A DNA stretch of 64,000 nucleotides from Clostridia bacterium (GCA_910575725.1 CAJTFE010000001.1:124001-188000), one strand, 5' to 3'. Counted from the first letter of the stretch, positions 15,396 through 27,872 are shown. Numbers and translations are program-made. Notes: generated by a model not told the origin, from the letters alone.

Positions 15396-15401
15396 ATTTT
15401 T

Positions 15402-15471
15402 AAAGTGTTACTGGTAATGCAGGCATGACTGGAAGAATGTACATAGTACATTTTTGAAGTCATGCCTTTTT
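15402..15471 (+). promoter_or_regulatory. RAT antiterminator and overlapping terminator
   Basis: AAAGTGTTACTGGTAATGCA followed by GGCATGAC (15402-15430) resembles the ribonucleic antiterminator bound by BglG/LicT proteins. Its 3' part AGGCATGACT (15421-15430) also pairs with AGTCATGCCT (15458-15467) to make an intrinsic terminator with a T-run. The two structures are mutually exclusive, as expected for substrate-dependent antitermination by the next gene's product. Confidence 0.85.
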
Positions 15472-15537
15472 GTTTTGCGGACACAGGAAGGATGCAAAGC
15501 AGAGGACGAAAGAAAAACGAACGGGGAGGGGACAGCC

Positions 15538-19759
<4,222 letters not shown>

Positions 19760-19847
19760 CATCGGGTTTTTGGATGAGAATAGGTGAGGGACGGACGCAG
19801 TCCGCCAGCCCTGAAAGGGCATGAATTACGGTGTTATACTTTAACAT

Positions 19848-20192
19848 AGTCCAGCTAAGAAATGTCAAGTGTTTTTGAAAAATAAATTTTGCTGGACAGT
19901 AAAGCCGCAAAGGCGCACGAGAGGAACTTTTATGAGAGTCCTTTCGAATAAAAGTTTCTCTGATTACCGGTGTGTCGAAGCGGCTTTACCCTTTAGTGCT
20001 GTTGCGCAGCGACTTAGAATAGTCCAGCTAAGAAATGTCAAGTGTTTTCGAAAAAAATTTCTGCTGGACGGTAAAGCCGCAAAGGCGCACGAGAGGAACT
20101 TTTATGAGTGCCCTTTCGAATAAAAGTTTCTCTCAATACCAGTGTGTCGAAGCGGCTTTACCCTTTAGTGCTGTCGCGCAGCGACTACAAAT
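19848..20192 (+). repeat. Tandem duplication of a 173-bp unit containing family A
   Basis: Unit 1 begins AGTCCAGCTAAGAAATGTCA at 19848 and unit 2 begins with the same bases at 20021. Each carries the family A nested stems (GTAAAGCCGC/GCGGCTTTAC outer, AACTTTTAT/ATAAAAGTT inner) and the terminal GTCGC/GCGAC hairpin. Unit 2 ends at the AGGAGG of the nitroreductase gene. A further unit-specific stem, AGTCCAGC/GCTGGAC, precedes the A module. This fills the 447-base gap after the glycosidase gene together with a family C hairpin at 19792-19820; no terminator with a T-run is evident. Confidence 0.88.
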
Positions 20193-20206
20193 AGGAGGTT
20201 TTTCAG

Positions 20207-20731
20207 ATGGATTTATTAAATGTTATGCAGAAAAGACGCAGTGTGAGAACGTATACGGAGGAGGCTGTGACTGAAGAAAAGTTAACTTGTATTTTGCAGG
20301 CGGGATTATTGTCAGCTTCCGGAAAGGCTATCCGGCCTTGGGAATTTATTGTGGTGCGGAATAAGGAGGCTTTAAAAATTATGTCCCAGTGCCGTGTGGC
20401 AGGATCTAAAATGCTTGCATCTGCGGACTGTGCAATTGTTGTCCTTGGAGATGAGGAAAAATCGGATGTCTGGGTTGAGGATTGTTCTGTTGCAATGGCA
20501 AATATGCATCTGATGGCAGACAGCCTTGGCGTTGGAAGCTGCTGGATTCAGGGAAGGCTTCGTGAAGCGCCGGAGGGAAGAACTACGGAGGATTTTTTAA
20601 GAGAGCTGCTTAAGTTTCCCGGCAGCTGCCGGTTGGAGGCGATTCTTTCTCTGGGAATGCCCAAGGATCATCCGGCGGCACATGAGCTGGAGAAGCTGCC
20701 TGTAGAGAAAGTGCATCGGGAAGTATTTTAA
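20207..20731 (+). CDS. Nitroreductase-family flavoprotein
   Basis: 174-residue FMN-dependent nitroreductase fold, shorter than the usual ~200. RRSVRTYTEEAV near the N-terminus binds FMN phosphate; GLLSASGKAIRPWEFIVV, ADCAIVVLGD and LGVGSCWIQGR are family segments. Probably an NAD(P)H oxidoreductase with broad specificity. AGGAGG at 20193-20198 belongs to the junction with the repeat, and a terminator follows. Confidence 0.88.
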   Translation: MDLLNVMQKRRSVRTYTEEAVTEEKLTCILQAGLLSASGKAIRPWEFIVVRNKEALKIMSQCRVAGSKMLASADCAIVVLGDEEKSDVWVEDCSVAMANMHLMADSLGVGSCWIQGRLREAPEGRTTEDFLRELLKFPGSCRLEAILSLGMPKDHPAAHELEKLPVEKVHREVF

Positions 20732-20751
20732 GGAAAACAGAAAAAGGATCA

Positions 20752-20793
20752 CAGAGGCAGATTTTTCCAATTTTGGGAGAGCTGCCTTTTTTG
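20752..20793 (+). terminator. Intrinsic terminator after the nitroreductase gene
   Basis: AGAGGCAG (from 20753) pairs with CTGCCTTT (20782 on), followed by a T-run. Confidence 0.75.
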
Positions 20794-20842
20794 TTTCAAA
20801 AGTTCTATCACTTTCATTTTGCCGGAAAAATACATTTTTATG

Positions 20843-20911
20843 ACCGCTTATACTCTGAAATTAACCGACTATCGCAAATCTATTGAAAACAAAAGCTATT
20901 TTTCCTATAAT
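20843..20911 (+). promoter_or_regulatory. LytTR-gene promoter with upstream direct repeats
   Basis: TTGAAA (20883-20888), 17-base spacer, TATAAT (20906-20911). Upstream, ACCGCTTATAC (20843) and ACCGACTATCG (20864) are direct repeats 21 bases apart, about two helical turns, the geometry of LytTR-family binding sites. This suggests autoregulation. Confidence 0.6.
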
Positions 20912-20933
20912 GAGGTCACAAAGGAGGGGGCCT

Positions 20934-21374
20934 ATGCAGGTTGAAATTAAGATGGACAATGCATATACCGAACCAAAGCTAATCCTAATGACCGCATCCA
21001 TGACGAAGGAGGTTCAGCGCATATTAAGAAAGCTGTCTGAGGATGCGCCGCAGATTATTTCCGGCAGCAGAGATGAGAAGATTGAGGTGCTTAATCAGGA
21101 GGATTTGATTCGGATCTATGCAGATGCCGGAAAAATCTACGCTGTAACCGAAAAAGGAGAGTATACTTTGCGGCTTCGGCTTTATGAGCTGGAGGAACGG
21201 CTGGATGACCGGAAGTTTGTCCGCATTTCCAATTCAGAGATTATTAATCTGAGAAAGGTTGATCATTTTGATCTGAGCTTTACAGGTACCATTTGCGTCT
21301 GTCTGTCCAACGGAACCACAACCTATGCTTCAAGACGCTATGTTTCCAAAATTAAAAAAATTTTAGGAATATGA
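20934..21374 (+). CDS. LytTR-family DNA-binding regulator without receiver domain
   Basis: 146 residues. The C-terminal ~95 residues are a LytTR domain (IYAVTEKGEYTLRLRLYELEERL, FVRISNSEIINLRKVDHFD, YASRRYVSKIKKIL). The N-terminal ~45 residues are not a receiver. ATG 20934 follows AAGGAGGGGG; an in-frame ATG at 20883 would lie in the promoter. Single-domain LytTR regulators paired with a DUF3021 membrane protein are a frequent two-gene module in Firmicutes, and the partner follows after 10 bases. Confidence 0.9.
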   Translation: MQVEIKMDNAYTEPKLILMTASMTKEVQRILRKLSEDAPQIISGSRDEKIEVLNQEDLIRIYADAGKIYAVTEKGEYTLRLRLYELEERLDDRKFVRISNSEIINLRKVDHFDLSFTGTICVCLSNGTTTYASRRYVSKIKKILGI

Positions 21375-21384
21375 GGTGGAGATC

Positions 21385-21855
21385 ATGAAAAAGAAAATCC
21401 TTTTACGGGGGGCTTTGGGATTCCCTCTTGGAATTACAATCGGATATATAATCAGCATTTTTGTCTCACTTCTGTGGGCCAGGGGCTATTATGTGCCCTG
21501 TGAACCGGAGCTTGTGACCATAATGGGAAATGAAATTAAAGCCGTTATTTTTCAGGCGGTGCTCTGCGGTATTCTGGGTGCAGGTTTCGGAGGGTGTTCC
21601 GTTATTTGGGAAGCAGAGGAATGGAGCCTTGTAAAGCAGACGGGAATCTATTTTCTCCTTGTTTCCATTATTATGATGCCGGCTGCTTATTTTAACTATT
21701 GGATGGAGCACAGCGTAGGCGGATTTTTAAGCTATTTTGGAATTTTTGTTTTTATATTTGCAATTGTCTGGGTGGTACAATTTCTGATTGGCAGGCAGAT
21801 GGTTAAGAAAATGAATGATTGTCTGTATCAGGTGAAGGATGGCATGGATGGGTAA
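21385..21855 (+). CDS. DUF3021-family membrane protein
   Basis: 156 residues with four predicted transmembrane segments, the first at LRGALGFPLGITIGYIISIF and the last at GIFVFIFAIVWVVQFLIG. DUF3021 proteins are the usual partners of LytTR-only regulators and are thought to modulate them from the membrane. ATG 21385 has AGGTGG just upstream; an in-frame GTG at 21376 is possible. Confidence 0.85.
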   Translation: MKKKILLRGALGFPLGITIGYIISIFVSLLWARGYYVPCEPELVTIMGNEIKAVIFQAVLCGILGAGFGGCSVIWEAEEWSLVKQTGIYFLLVSIIMMPAAYFNYWMEHSVGGFLSYFGIFVFIFAIVWVVQFLIGRQMVKKMNDCLYQVKDGMDG

Positions 21856-21950
21856 TGGGGGCGCTTTATCTGATGGGATCAGTATCATATGAATGAAAAA
21901 GAGCTTGTTGTTATGGAGGCCACAGCCGAAGGGAGCAAGAAAGCCAGAGA

Positions 21951-21984
21951 AACGGAGCTTCTAAAATAGGAACCTCCGTTTTTT
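21951..21984 (+). terminator. Intrinsic terminator after the DUF3021 gene
   Basis: AACGGAG (21951-21957) pairs with CTCCGTT (21974-21980), then TTTTT. Confidence 0.75.
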
Positions 21985-22025
21985 CTGTTTTCAGAGAACG
22001 AGCAAAATCAAGGTTGATTTAGTAC

Positions 22026-22054
22026 TTGCAGAGAGAAAAATTTTGTGTTAAGAT
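22026..22054 (+). promoter_or_regulatory. Promoter of the first Rpn-type gene, with long leader
   Basis: TTGCAG (22026-22031), 17-base spacer, TAAGAT (22049-22054). The ~250-base leader to ATG 22312 contains small hairpins (TTGCAA/TTGCAA at about 22084 and TCTCCG-GTT-CGGAGA at about 22122) but no recognised riboswitch. Confidence 0.6.
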
Positions 22055-22311
22055 AAGGTCTATGGACAGGAATAATTTTCCAGTTGCAATTCTTTTGCAA
22101 TCAAAAGTCTTTTTGTCAATGTCTCCGGTTCGGAGAGGTTTTCAGCAAATTAAGAAATGGTACACCCGATAAGTATCCTTTATAGGAATAATGCATTTTG
22201 TGTCTCTTTTAGGCAGCGGATTTCATCCAGTAAGGTTATAGTTCAAAAATGTCCGCTTGTTCCATGGAGTCAAAATATGCAAAAAATATTGTGGCGGAAA
22301 GGAGAAGGTGT

Positions 22312-23403
22312 ATGGCAGATTTGAAGGAGTATTTTCCCATGATTCGGGAACGGAAGGAGGTTATGGAGGAAATAGGGAAGAAGGACAGTTTACGGGTGAT
22401 GTTTGCATCCTGGACAGAAGAGCAGCAGGAAGAATTTCTGGACTGGTGTACGGGTGTAAGAGGTATTCGGATGCTCTATGACGGATTTTTTAAGGAGATT
22501 ATGAATCCGGAAAGCACACCGGAGCGATTGGACGAGCTTTTATCATTGCTTCTGGGATTTCCGGTGAGGATTCGCATGGTGCTTCCTAACGATTCCACCA
22601 GGCTTGCGGATGAATGTTCTCTACTGGTTACGGATTTGGTGGTGGAGCTTAAGGATGGAAGTCTGGCAAATGTGGAGGTGCAGAAGATTGGCTATATGTT
22701 TCCCGGACAGCGCAGTGCGTGTTATTCGTCCGATATGCTGCTGCGTCAGTATAAACGTGTGAGAAGCAAAAGAAGAAAAAAGTTCAGCTACAGGGATGTA
22801 AAACCAGTCTATACAATTGTGCTTTTTGAGACCAGTACAAAGGAATTCCATGAGTTTCCGCACGTGTATGTTCATCGGTTTGGACAGAGATCGGACACGG
22901 GGCTTAAGGCAGAGCTGCTGCAGAAATATATTTTTATCCCTATTGACATTTTTAAGAAAACACAGCAAAATAAAGATGTAACAGGGAAATTAGATGCATG
23001 GCTGCTGTTTTTGAGTACGGATGAGCCGGAAGAGATCATAAAGCTTATCAAAGCCTATCCGGAATTCAAGCCCATGTACCAGCAGGCGTATGAGATATGC
23101 CGGAACATGGAGGTTGTGATGGGATTTTTTTCAGAGGAACTGCGGGAAATGGACCGGAATACGGTACAATTGATGATTGATGAGATGCAGGAAGAACTGG
23201 ATCGGAAGCGTGGAGAGTTGGAGAAGACGAGTGAGGAATTGGCTCGAAATAAAGGGGAACTAGCACAAAGCAAAGAGGAATTAGCACAAAGCAAAGAGGA
23301 ATTAATACAAAGCAAAGAGGAATTGGCACAAAGCAAAGAAGAGTTAAAACAGGCTCTCCTTCGAATCGCACAGTTGGAAAAGGAGCAGAGGCAGCGGGTT
23401 TAA
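22312..23403 (+). CDS. Rpn/PD-(D/E)XK nuclease-family protein with coiled-coil tail
   Basis: 363 residues. Residues 40-260 resemble the Rpn family (recombination-promoting nuclease, often called PD-(D/E)XK transposase): YDGFFKEIMN, LLGFPVRIRMVLPND, then TDLVVELKDGSLANVEVQKIG with D-x(n)-E-x-Q and RSACYSSDMLLRQY. The C-terminal ~70 residues are heptad repeats (SKEELAQ type) encoded by four 21-bp tandem repeats at about 23260-23345 and should form a coiled coil. ATG 22312 follows AAAGGAG. No inverted repeats flank it, so it is not an insertion sequence by itself. Confidence 0.8.
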   Translation: MADLKEYFPMIRERKEVMEEIGKKDSLRVMFASWTEEQQEEFLDWCTGVRGIRMLYDGFFKEIMNPESTPERLDELLSLLLGFPVRIRMVLPNDSTRLADECSLLVTDLVVELKDGSLANVEVQKIGYMFPGQRSACYSSDMLLRQYKRVRSKRRKKFSYRDVKPVYTIVLFETSTKEFHEFPHVYVHRFGQRSDTGLKAELLQKYIFIPIDIFKKTQQNKDVTGKLDAWLLFLSTDEPEEIIKLIKAYPEFKPMYQQAYEICRNMEVVMGFFSEELREMDRNTVQLMIDEMQEELDRKRGELEKTSEELARNKGELAQSKEELAQSKEELIQSKEELAQSKEELKQALLRIAQLEKEQRQRV

Positions 23404-23477
23404 AAATTTAAACAGAGAAAGCAGGAAAGGCTTTTTCATCGAAATGATTTTGTATTCACTATTTTTCGTAAATATAT

Positions 23478-23524
23478 TTGACAAACATACTGATGGTATG
23501 TTAATATACATACTATCGGTATGT
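23478..23524 (+). promoter_or_regulatory. TetR-gene promoter with two palindromic operators
   Basis: TTGACA (23478-23483), 18-base spacer, TAATAT (23502-23507). ACATAC-TGATG-GTATGT (23485-23501) fills the spacer and ACATAC-TATCG-GTATGT (23508-23524) lies just behind the -10. The identical half-sites, 23 bases apart centre to centre, suggest autorepression by the TetR protein. Confidence 0.8.
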
Positions 23525-23586
23525 TTGGTGAACAACAAATTTTTAGTTTTTGTTCTGTCAAAGGAAAACGGGGAGGTACATGTACC

Positions 23587-24240
23587 ATGGCGCGCAATAA
23601 AAACCCGGAGGAAACCGTAAATCGGATTTTGGACACGGCATACCGTTTGTTTTTGGAAAAAGGATACGAGCATACTTCCATCCAGGACATTATTAACCAT
23701 TTGGGCGGGCTCAGCAAGGGAGCCATTTATCACCATTTTAAGTCCAAGGAGGATATCTTAGAGGCAGTAACAAACCGGATAACTGAGCAGTCTAACCGGA
23801 TGCTTGCCGAGATTCGGGATAGAAGGGACTTGAATGGAAGTGAAAAGCTGAAGGCAATCTTTCAGGAATCCATTAACCGGCCGGTGCAGGATGAGATTTT
23901 TGCAATGGCTCCCAACTTTCAGAATAATGCCAAGCTTATGTTCAGTATGGTGACTGACAGTATAAAGCAGGTGGCGCCGAACTATATTCTTCCTATTATA
24001 GAGGAGGGGATTGCTGACGGAACCATTGTCACTGATTATCCGGTTCAGCTTGCGGAGCTGATTATATTTGTGGCAAATATCTGGATGAATCCGATGAATT
24101 TTGGGGATACCCAGGAGGAATCTTTCGGAAAATTTATGGTATTTCAGCAGATGCTCAAAGGCTTTGGGCTGGATATTGTAGATGAGAAGATGCTTGAGCG
24201 TCTGCAGGAGCTTACAGTCATTTATCTGAAGAAAAAGTAG
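23587..24240 (+). CDS. TetR/AcrR-family repressor
   Basis: 217 residues with the N-terminal TetR helix-turn-helix (ILDTAYRLFLEKGYEHTSIQDIINHLGGLSKGAIYHHFKSKED in part) and a C-terminal ligand domain of unknown specificity. ATG 23587 has GGGGAGG 10 bases upstream. The gene precedes an MFS exporter, and ACATAC half-sites occur both in its own promoter and upstream of the exporter, so it probably represses both until an exported compound binds. Confidence 0.9.
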   Translation: MARNKNPEETVNRILDTAYRLFLEKGYEHTSIQDIINHLGGLSKGAIYHHFKSKEDILEAVTNRITEQSNRMLAEIRDRRDLNGSEKLKAIFQESINRPVQDEIFAMAPNFQNNAKLMFSMVTDSIKQVAPNYILPIIEEGIADGTIVTDYPVQLAELIIFVANIWMNPMNFGDTQEESFGKFMVFQQMLKGFGLDIVDEKMLERLQELTVIYLKKK

Positions 24241-24363
24241 TACATGGGCAGTTGTGAAAATGGGGCTGCTGATTGAGAAGTGAGCAGCGGCTGATTTAAC
24301 CGCAATGAGCAATGCTTAGTAATTGAAAGGCTGTTGATAGGCAGCTCTTTCTTTTAATCTTAT

Positions 24364-24384
24364 ACATACCAACGTTTGGTATGT
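24364..24384 (+). promoter_or_regulatory. Third TetR-like operator, upstream of MFS gene
   Basis: ACATACCAACGTTTGGTATG plus T, a 21-base palindrome with one asymmetry at the centre. It uses the same ACATAC/GTATGT half-sites as the two operators at 23485-23524 but with longer spacing. Confidence 0.6.
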
Positions 24385-24476
24385 AGTGCTGCCAATATTT
24401 ATTGTGGAAAAATTGCGGCACTTCTGCTAAGCTGCTCAATAGGACAAAAAGAAGTATCATATATCGACGGCTTAAA

Positions 24477-24530
24477 ACTAGTAGTCCGTACCGGAAATCC
24501 TTGTGCATATTTCCGGTACAGACTACTAGT
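24477..24530 (+). promoter_or_regulatory. 22-bp-arm hairpin in the MFS gene leader
   Basis: Arms 24477-24498 and 24509-24530 are complementary at 21 of 22 positions (ACTAGTAGTC...GGAAAT) around a 10-base loop. No T-run follows and the SD of the MFS gene begins 11 bases later, so it may act as a translation-affecting structure or protein-binding palindrome rather than a terminator. Confidence 0.7.
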
Positions 24531-24553
24531 ATTGAAAACATGGAGGTTTAAAA

Positions 24554-25798
24554 ATGAAACAGAACTTATTTTCCAGAGACTTTACCCTGGTGGTCATCGG
24601 ACAGATTATTTCCCTCTTTGGAAATGCGACCATACGATTTGCGCTGCCCCTCTATCTCCTCAACCAGACTGGTTCCTCGGCTCTTTACGGGACCGTGATG
24701 GCCTGCGCTTTTATTCCAACCATCCTGCTGTCCCCCATAGGGGGCATCGTGGCGGACCGGGTAAATAAGCGAAATATCATGGTGATTCTCGACTTTTTTA
24801 CGGCGGCTGTAATCCTTATTTTTTCCCTTTTGATGGGTAGTGTGAACCTGGTAGTGCTTTTGACAGTGACAATGATGCTGCTGTATGGAATTGCCGGCGC
24901 CTATCAGCCTGCCGTACAGGCTAGTATTCCGGCTTTAACAGATCCGGAGCATTTTATGGAGGCCAATTCCGTCATCAATACCATCAGTTCCTTTGCCAAT
25001 CTCATCGGCCCGGTGCTTGGCGGCATGCTCTACAGCGCCTATGGTCTGAAAATGGTGCTGATACTCTGCATGGTGTGCTTCTTCCTGTCGGCGGTGATGG
25101 AGATTTTCATCCGGATTCCTTTTGTCAGGCAGGCTTCAGAAGGAAGCATTTTGAAAATGGTAAAAGGTGATTTTTATGAAAGCTTCCGATTTATCCAAAA
25201 GGAAAAGCCCCAGATCGGGAGAGTGACCCTGGTGGTCTGCGGAATCAATCTCTTTTTATCTGCCATGATCATGGTAGCAGTGCCGTATCTGGTTACGGAG
25301 GTACTTAAGTTTGGCTCAGAAAATACGGCCAATACCCTTTATAGTTTTTCACAGGGAGCCTTGGCGGCGGGCGGTCTGACAGGCGGCATTCTGGCAGGCG
25401 TTCTGGGGAAAAGACTGTCCGTACAGAAGGCGGGAAGCTTGATTGCGGCAGCGGCGGCAGCAGTTTTCCCCATGGGAATTGCTTTGGCATTGGATCTCCC
25501 TGCCATGGAGAGTTATCTGGTGATTACAGGCTGCTGCTTTGCGATTATGGTGCTCTCAACTATGTTTTCCGTGCAGATGATATCCTTTGTCCAGGCAGAG
25601 ACGCCGGGGCACCTTATCGGGAAGGTGATTGCGGTGATTCTCACCATTGCCATGTGTGCGCAACCTTTGGGAAATGCCTTGTATGGAGTGCTGTTTGAGC
25701 TTTGCAAGGGCTTTGAGTTTGCGGTCGTTCTGTTTGCAGGGGGGATTTCTCTGGTGATTGCACTTGCAGCAGGGCGGCGGTTCCGGGAGCTTGCCTGA
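24554..25798 (+). CDS. MFS transporter, probable drug/metabolite exporter
   Basis: 414 residues with about 12 membrane segments. The start (LVVIGQIISLFGNATIRFALPLYLL) and the loop GGIVADRVNKRN match the MefA/EntS-like branch of the major facilitator superfamily (MFS_3 type). TGGAGG precedes ATG 24554. It is downstream of the TetR gene and shares operator half-sites with it. Substrate unknown. Confidence 0.87.
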   Translation: MKQNLFSRDFTLVVIGQIISLFGNATIRFALPLYLLNQTGSSALYGTVMACAFIPTILLSPIGGIVADRVNKRNIMVILDFFTAAVILIFSLLMGSVNLVVLLTVTMMLLYGIAGAYQPAVQASIPALTDPEHFMEANSVINTISSFANLIGPVLGGMLYSAYGLKMVLILCMVCFFLSAVMEIFIRIPFVRQASEGSILKMVKGDFYESFRFIQKEKPQIGRVTLVVCGINLFLSAMIMVAVPYLVTEVLKFGSENTANTLYSFSQGALAAGGLTGGILAGVLGKRLSVQKAGSLIAAAAAAVFPMGIALALDLPAMESYLVITGCCFAIMVLSTMFSVQMISFVQAETPGHLIGKVIAVILTIAMCAQPLGNALYGVLFELCKGFEFAVVLFAGGISLVIALAAGRRFRELA

Positions 25799-25829
25799 GA
25801 ATTTGGGAGAGGGGGGCGGAAAAATGCGT

Positions 25830-25856
25830 GTTACTGGACACGGAATGAACAGTAAC
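25830..25856. repeat. 27-bp palindromic element (family P), copy 2
   Basis: GTTACTGGACACGGAATGAA then CAGTAAC, with 7-base arms GTTACTG/CAGTAAC. It lies in the 175-base gap before the AlbA_2 gene. Confidence 0.75.
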
Positions 25857-25973
25857 AAATGCGTATGGAAAAAAGCCGGATAGCAAAAAATAATTTTGCA
25901 GGCACTGTTTTTCTGTGGTAAAATTTGGTCAGAGATATACACCACAATCTGTTTGGACAGAGGGGGCGGAAAA

Positions 25974-27548
25974 ATGGATTTGAATACATTTCAGTCTATA
26001 CTTACAATCGGAGAAACCATTGCGGTAGAATTTAAGCGCTGCGGAGATGGAATCGGGCCGGATGTTTACGAAAGCGTATGCTCCTTTTTGAATCGTTTTG
26101 GAGGGGATTTGTTTTTAGGTGTACTGGATGACGGAACAGTAACAGGCGTGCCGGAGAAAGCGGCGCCGGGTATGATTAAAAATTTTATCAATGTTATCAG
26201 CAATCCCAATCAATTTATGCCGACTATTTATCTTGCGCCGGAGCTGCTGGAGTACGAGGGTCATACGGTGATCCATGTTCACGTACCGCCTGGCGCCGAG
26301 GTTCACAGCTATAAAAAAGTCATTTATGATCGAATAGATGATGCAGATGTTAAGGTGACTTCTACGGCGCAGATTGCCTCTATGTATATTCGCAAGCAGA
26401 ATATTTTTACAGAGAAACGAATTTATCCTTATGCGTCTTTGGATGATCTGCGTCTGGATTTACTGCCCAAGGTAAGGCAGATGGCTGTAAATCATGCAGG
26501 AGGCAGGCATCCGTGGGAGAATATGAGCGATCAGGAGCTGTTGATAAGTGCGGGACTTTATGGAACAGATATAGCAACAGGCGAGAAAGGGTATAATCTG
26601 GCTGCCTTACTTTTGCTAGGTAAGGATGAGGTGATTTTAAATGTCTGTCCGGCATACGAGACAGATGCTCTGGTTCGCAGAGTGAATGTGGATCGGTATG
26701 ACGACCGCGAGATCGTCCGGACAAATCTGATAGAAAGTTATGATCAGCTGATGGAGTTTACCAGAAAACATCTGCCGGATAAGTTTTTTCTGGAAAATGA
26801 CAACAGAGTGAGCCTAAGGAATATTCTTGCAAGAGAAATGATCAGCAATATTTTGATGCACCGGGAATTTACCAGCTCTTATGCGGCAAAAATGGTAATT
26901 CAGAAAGAGCGGATGTATACGGAAAATGCCAATCGTGCCCTGGGGGAAGGATTTATCACACCGAATAATCTGGAACCAAATCCAAAGAATCCGATTATTG
27001 CATCTTTTTTCCGAAATGTCGGCAGAGCGGACAGGCTTGGCTCCGGAGTGAGAAATTTGTTTAAATATAGTAAGCTTTATTCCGGAAAGGATCCGCAGTT
27101 TCAGGAAGGAGACATCTTTCGTTTGATTGTTCCGTTGAATGAGGAATATTCTTTTGATTATACTTTGTTAGACAAAGTCCCCTATCCCGAAGAAGTATGC
27201 GTTAATGAGGTATCTGTAAAGTATAGATTAGCCAATGAGATAAATGAAAAGGTTGAAATGGAAACTAGCGCAATGACTAGCGCAATGACTAGCGCAATGA
27301 CTAGCGCAATGACTAGCGCAAAGTCCGGTTTAAAAAGCGAGAAAGAAATATTACGGAAATTAACAGATACAGAGCGCAGAATCATAGAACAAATCAAAGA
27401 GAATCCTTTTATTACACAAAAGGAGCTGGCTGCCGCAACGGGAATCTCTCATGCCGGAATTCGTTATGCAATGAAGGGGTTGAAAGAAATGGGCCTGGTA
27501 ATTCGGATTGGAACGAACCGGATTGGAAAATGGCAGCTAAAAGACTAG
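25974..27548 (+). CDS. AlbA_2/Schlafen-type DNA-binding ATPase-like regulator
   Basis: 524 residues. N-terminal AlbA_2 domain (ETIAVEFKRCGDG, SFLNRFGGDLFLGVLDDGTV), a middle GHKL-like region (REMISNILMHREFTS, GRADRLGSGVRNL) as in COG2865 proteins, and a C-terminal winged helix (TQKELAAATGISHAGIRYAMKGL). A linker contains TSAM repeated four times plus TSAK (27264-27323, 12-bp tandem repeats). ATG 25974 follows AGGGGGCGGA. Probable transcriptional regulator; target unknown. Confidence 0.85.
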   Translation: MDLNTFQSILTIGETIAVEFKRCGDGIGPDVYESVCSFLNRFGGDLFLGVLDDGTVTGVPEKAAPGMIKNFINVISNPNQFMPTIYLAPELLEYEGHTVIHVHVPPGAEVHSYKKVIYDRIDDADVKVTSTAQIASMYIRKQNIFTEKRIYPYASLDDLRLDLLPKVRQMAVNHAGGRHPWENMSDQELLISAGLYGTDIATGEKGYNLAALLLLGKDEVILNVCPAYETDALVRRVNVDRYDDREIVRTNLIESYDQLMEFTRKHLPDKFFLENDNRVSLRNILAREMISNILMHREFTSSYAAKMVIQKERMYTENANRALGEGFITPNNLEPNPKNPIIASFFRNVGRADRLGSGVRNLFKYSKLYSGKDPQFQEGDIFRLIVPLNEEYSFDYTLLDKVPYPEEVCVNEVSVKYRLANEINEKVEMETSAMTSAMTSAMTSAMTSAKSGLKSEKEILRKLTDTERRIIEQIKENPFITQKELAAATGISHAGIRYAMKGLKEMGLVIRIGTNRIGKWQLKD

Positions 27549-27558
27549 GAGAGCAGCA

Positions 27559-27846
27559 GTGAATCAAAAGGTTTATGAATATGAGTCACTTATCTACGCA
27601 GCCGGAGACACAGGGGGAGCGTATGTGATCTTCCCCTATGACATCCGGAAGGAATTTGGCAGAGGCCGGGTGAAGGTGCACGTCACCTTTGACGGCGAGC
27701 CTTATGACGGCAGCATTGTCAATATGGGCGTGAAAAATGAGGACGGAAGCATCTGCTATATCATCGGCATCCGCAAGGACATCCGCGAAAAAATCAAGAA
27801 ACAGCCGGGAGACTGCGTGCTTATACGGTGTGTTCAAAGAGAGTAA
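27559..27846 (+). CDS. DUF1905-family protein
   Basis: 95 residues with the DUF1905 pattern (YVIFPYDIRKEFGRGRVKVHVTFDG, YIIGIRKDIREKIKKQPGD), a small beta-barrel often fused to a YdeI/OmdA domain and lacking known activity. GTG 27559 has TAGGAG overlapping the stop of the upstream gene, so translation is probably coupled to the AlbA_2 gene. Confidence 0.85.
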   Translation: MNQKVYEYESLIYAAGDTGGAYVIFPYDIRKEFGRGRVKVHVTFDGEPYDGSIVNMGVKNEDGSICYIIGIRKDIREKIKKQPGDCVLIRCVQRE

Positions 27847-27872
27847 ACCGGAGTTCCTGCGCAGAATGCAAA

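Noticed and set aside
23256..23345. Short regularly repeated DNA that could suggest a CRISPR array
   Set aside because: Repeats are contiguous 21-bp coding units without spacers; the same holds for the 12-bp (27264) and 18-bp (54303) repeats.
22312..23403. Rpn-type gene as a transposase of an insertion sequence
   Set aside because: No terminal inverted repeats or target duplications flank it; PD-(D/E)XK family members are often chromosomal.
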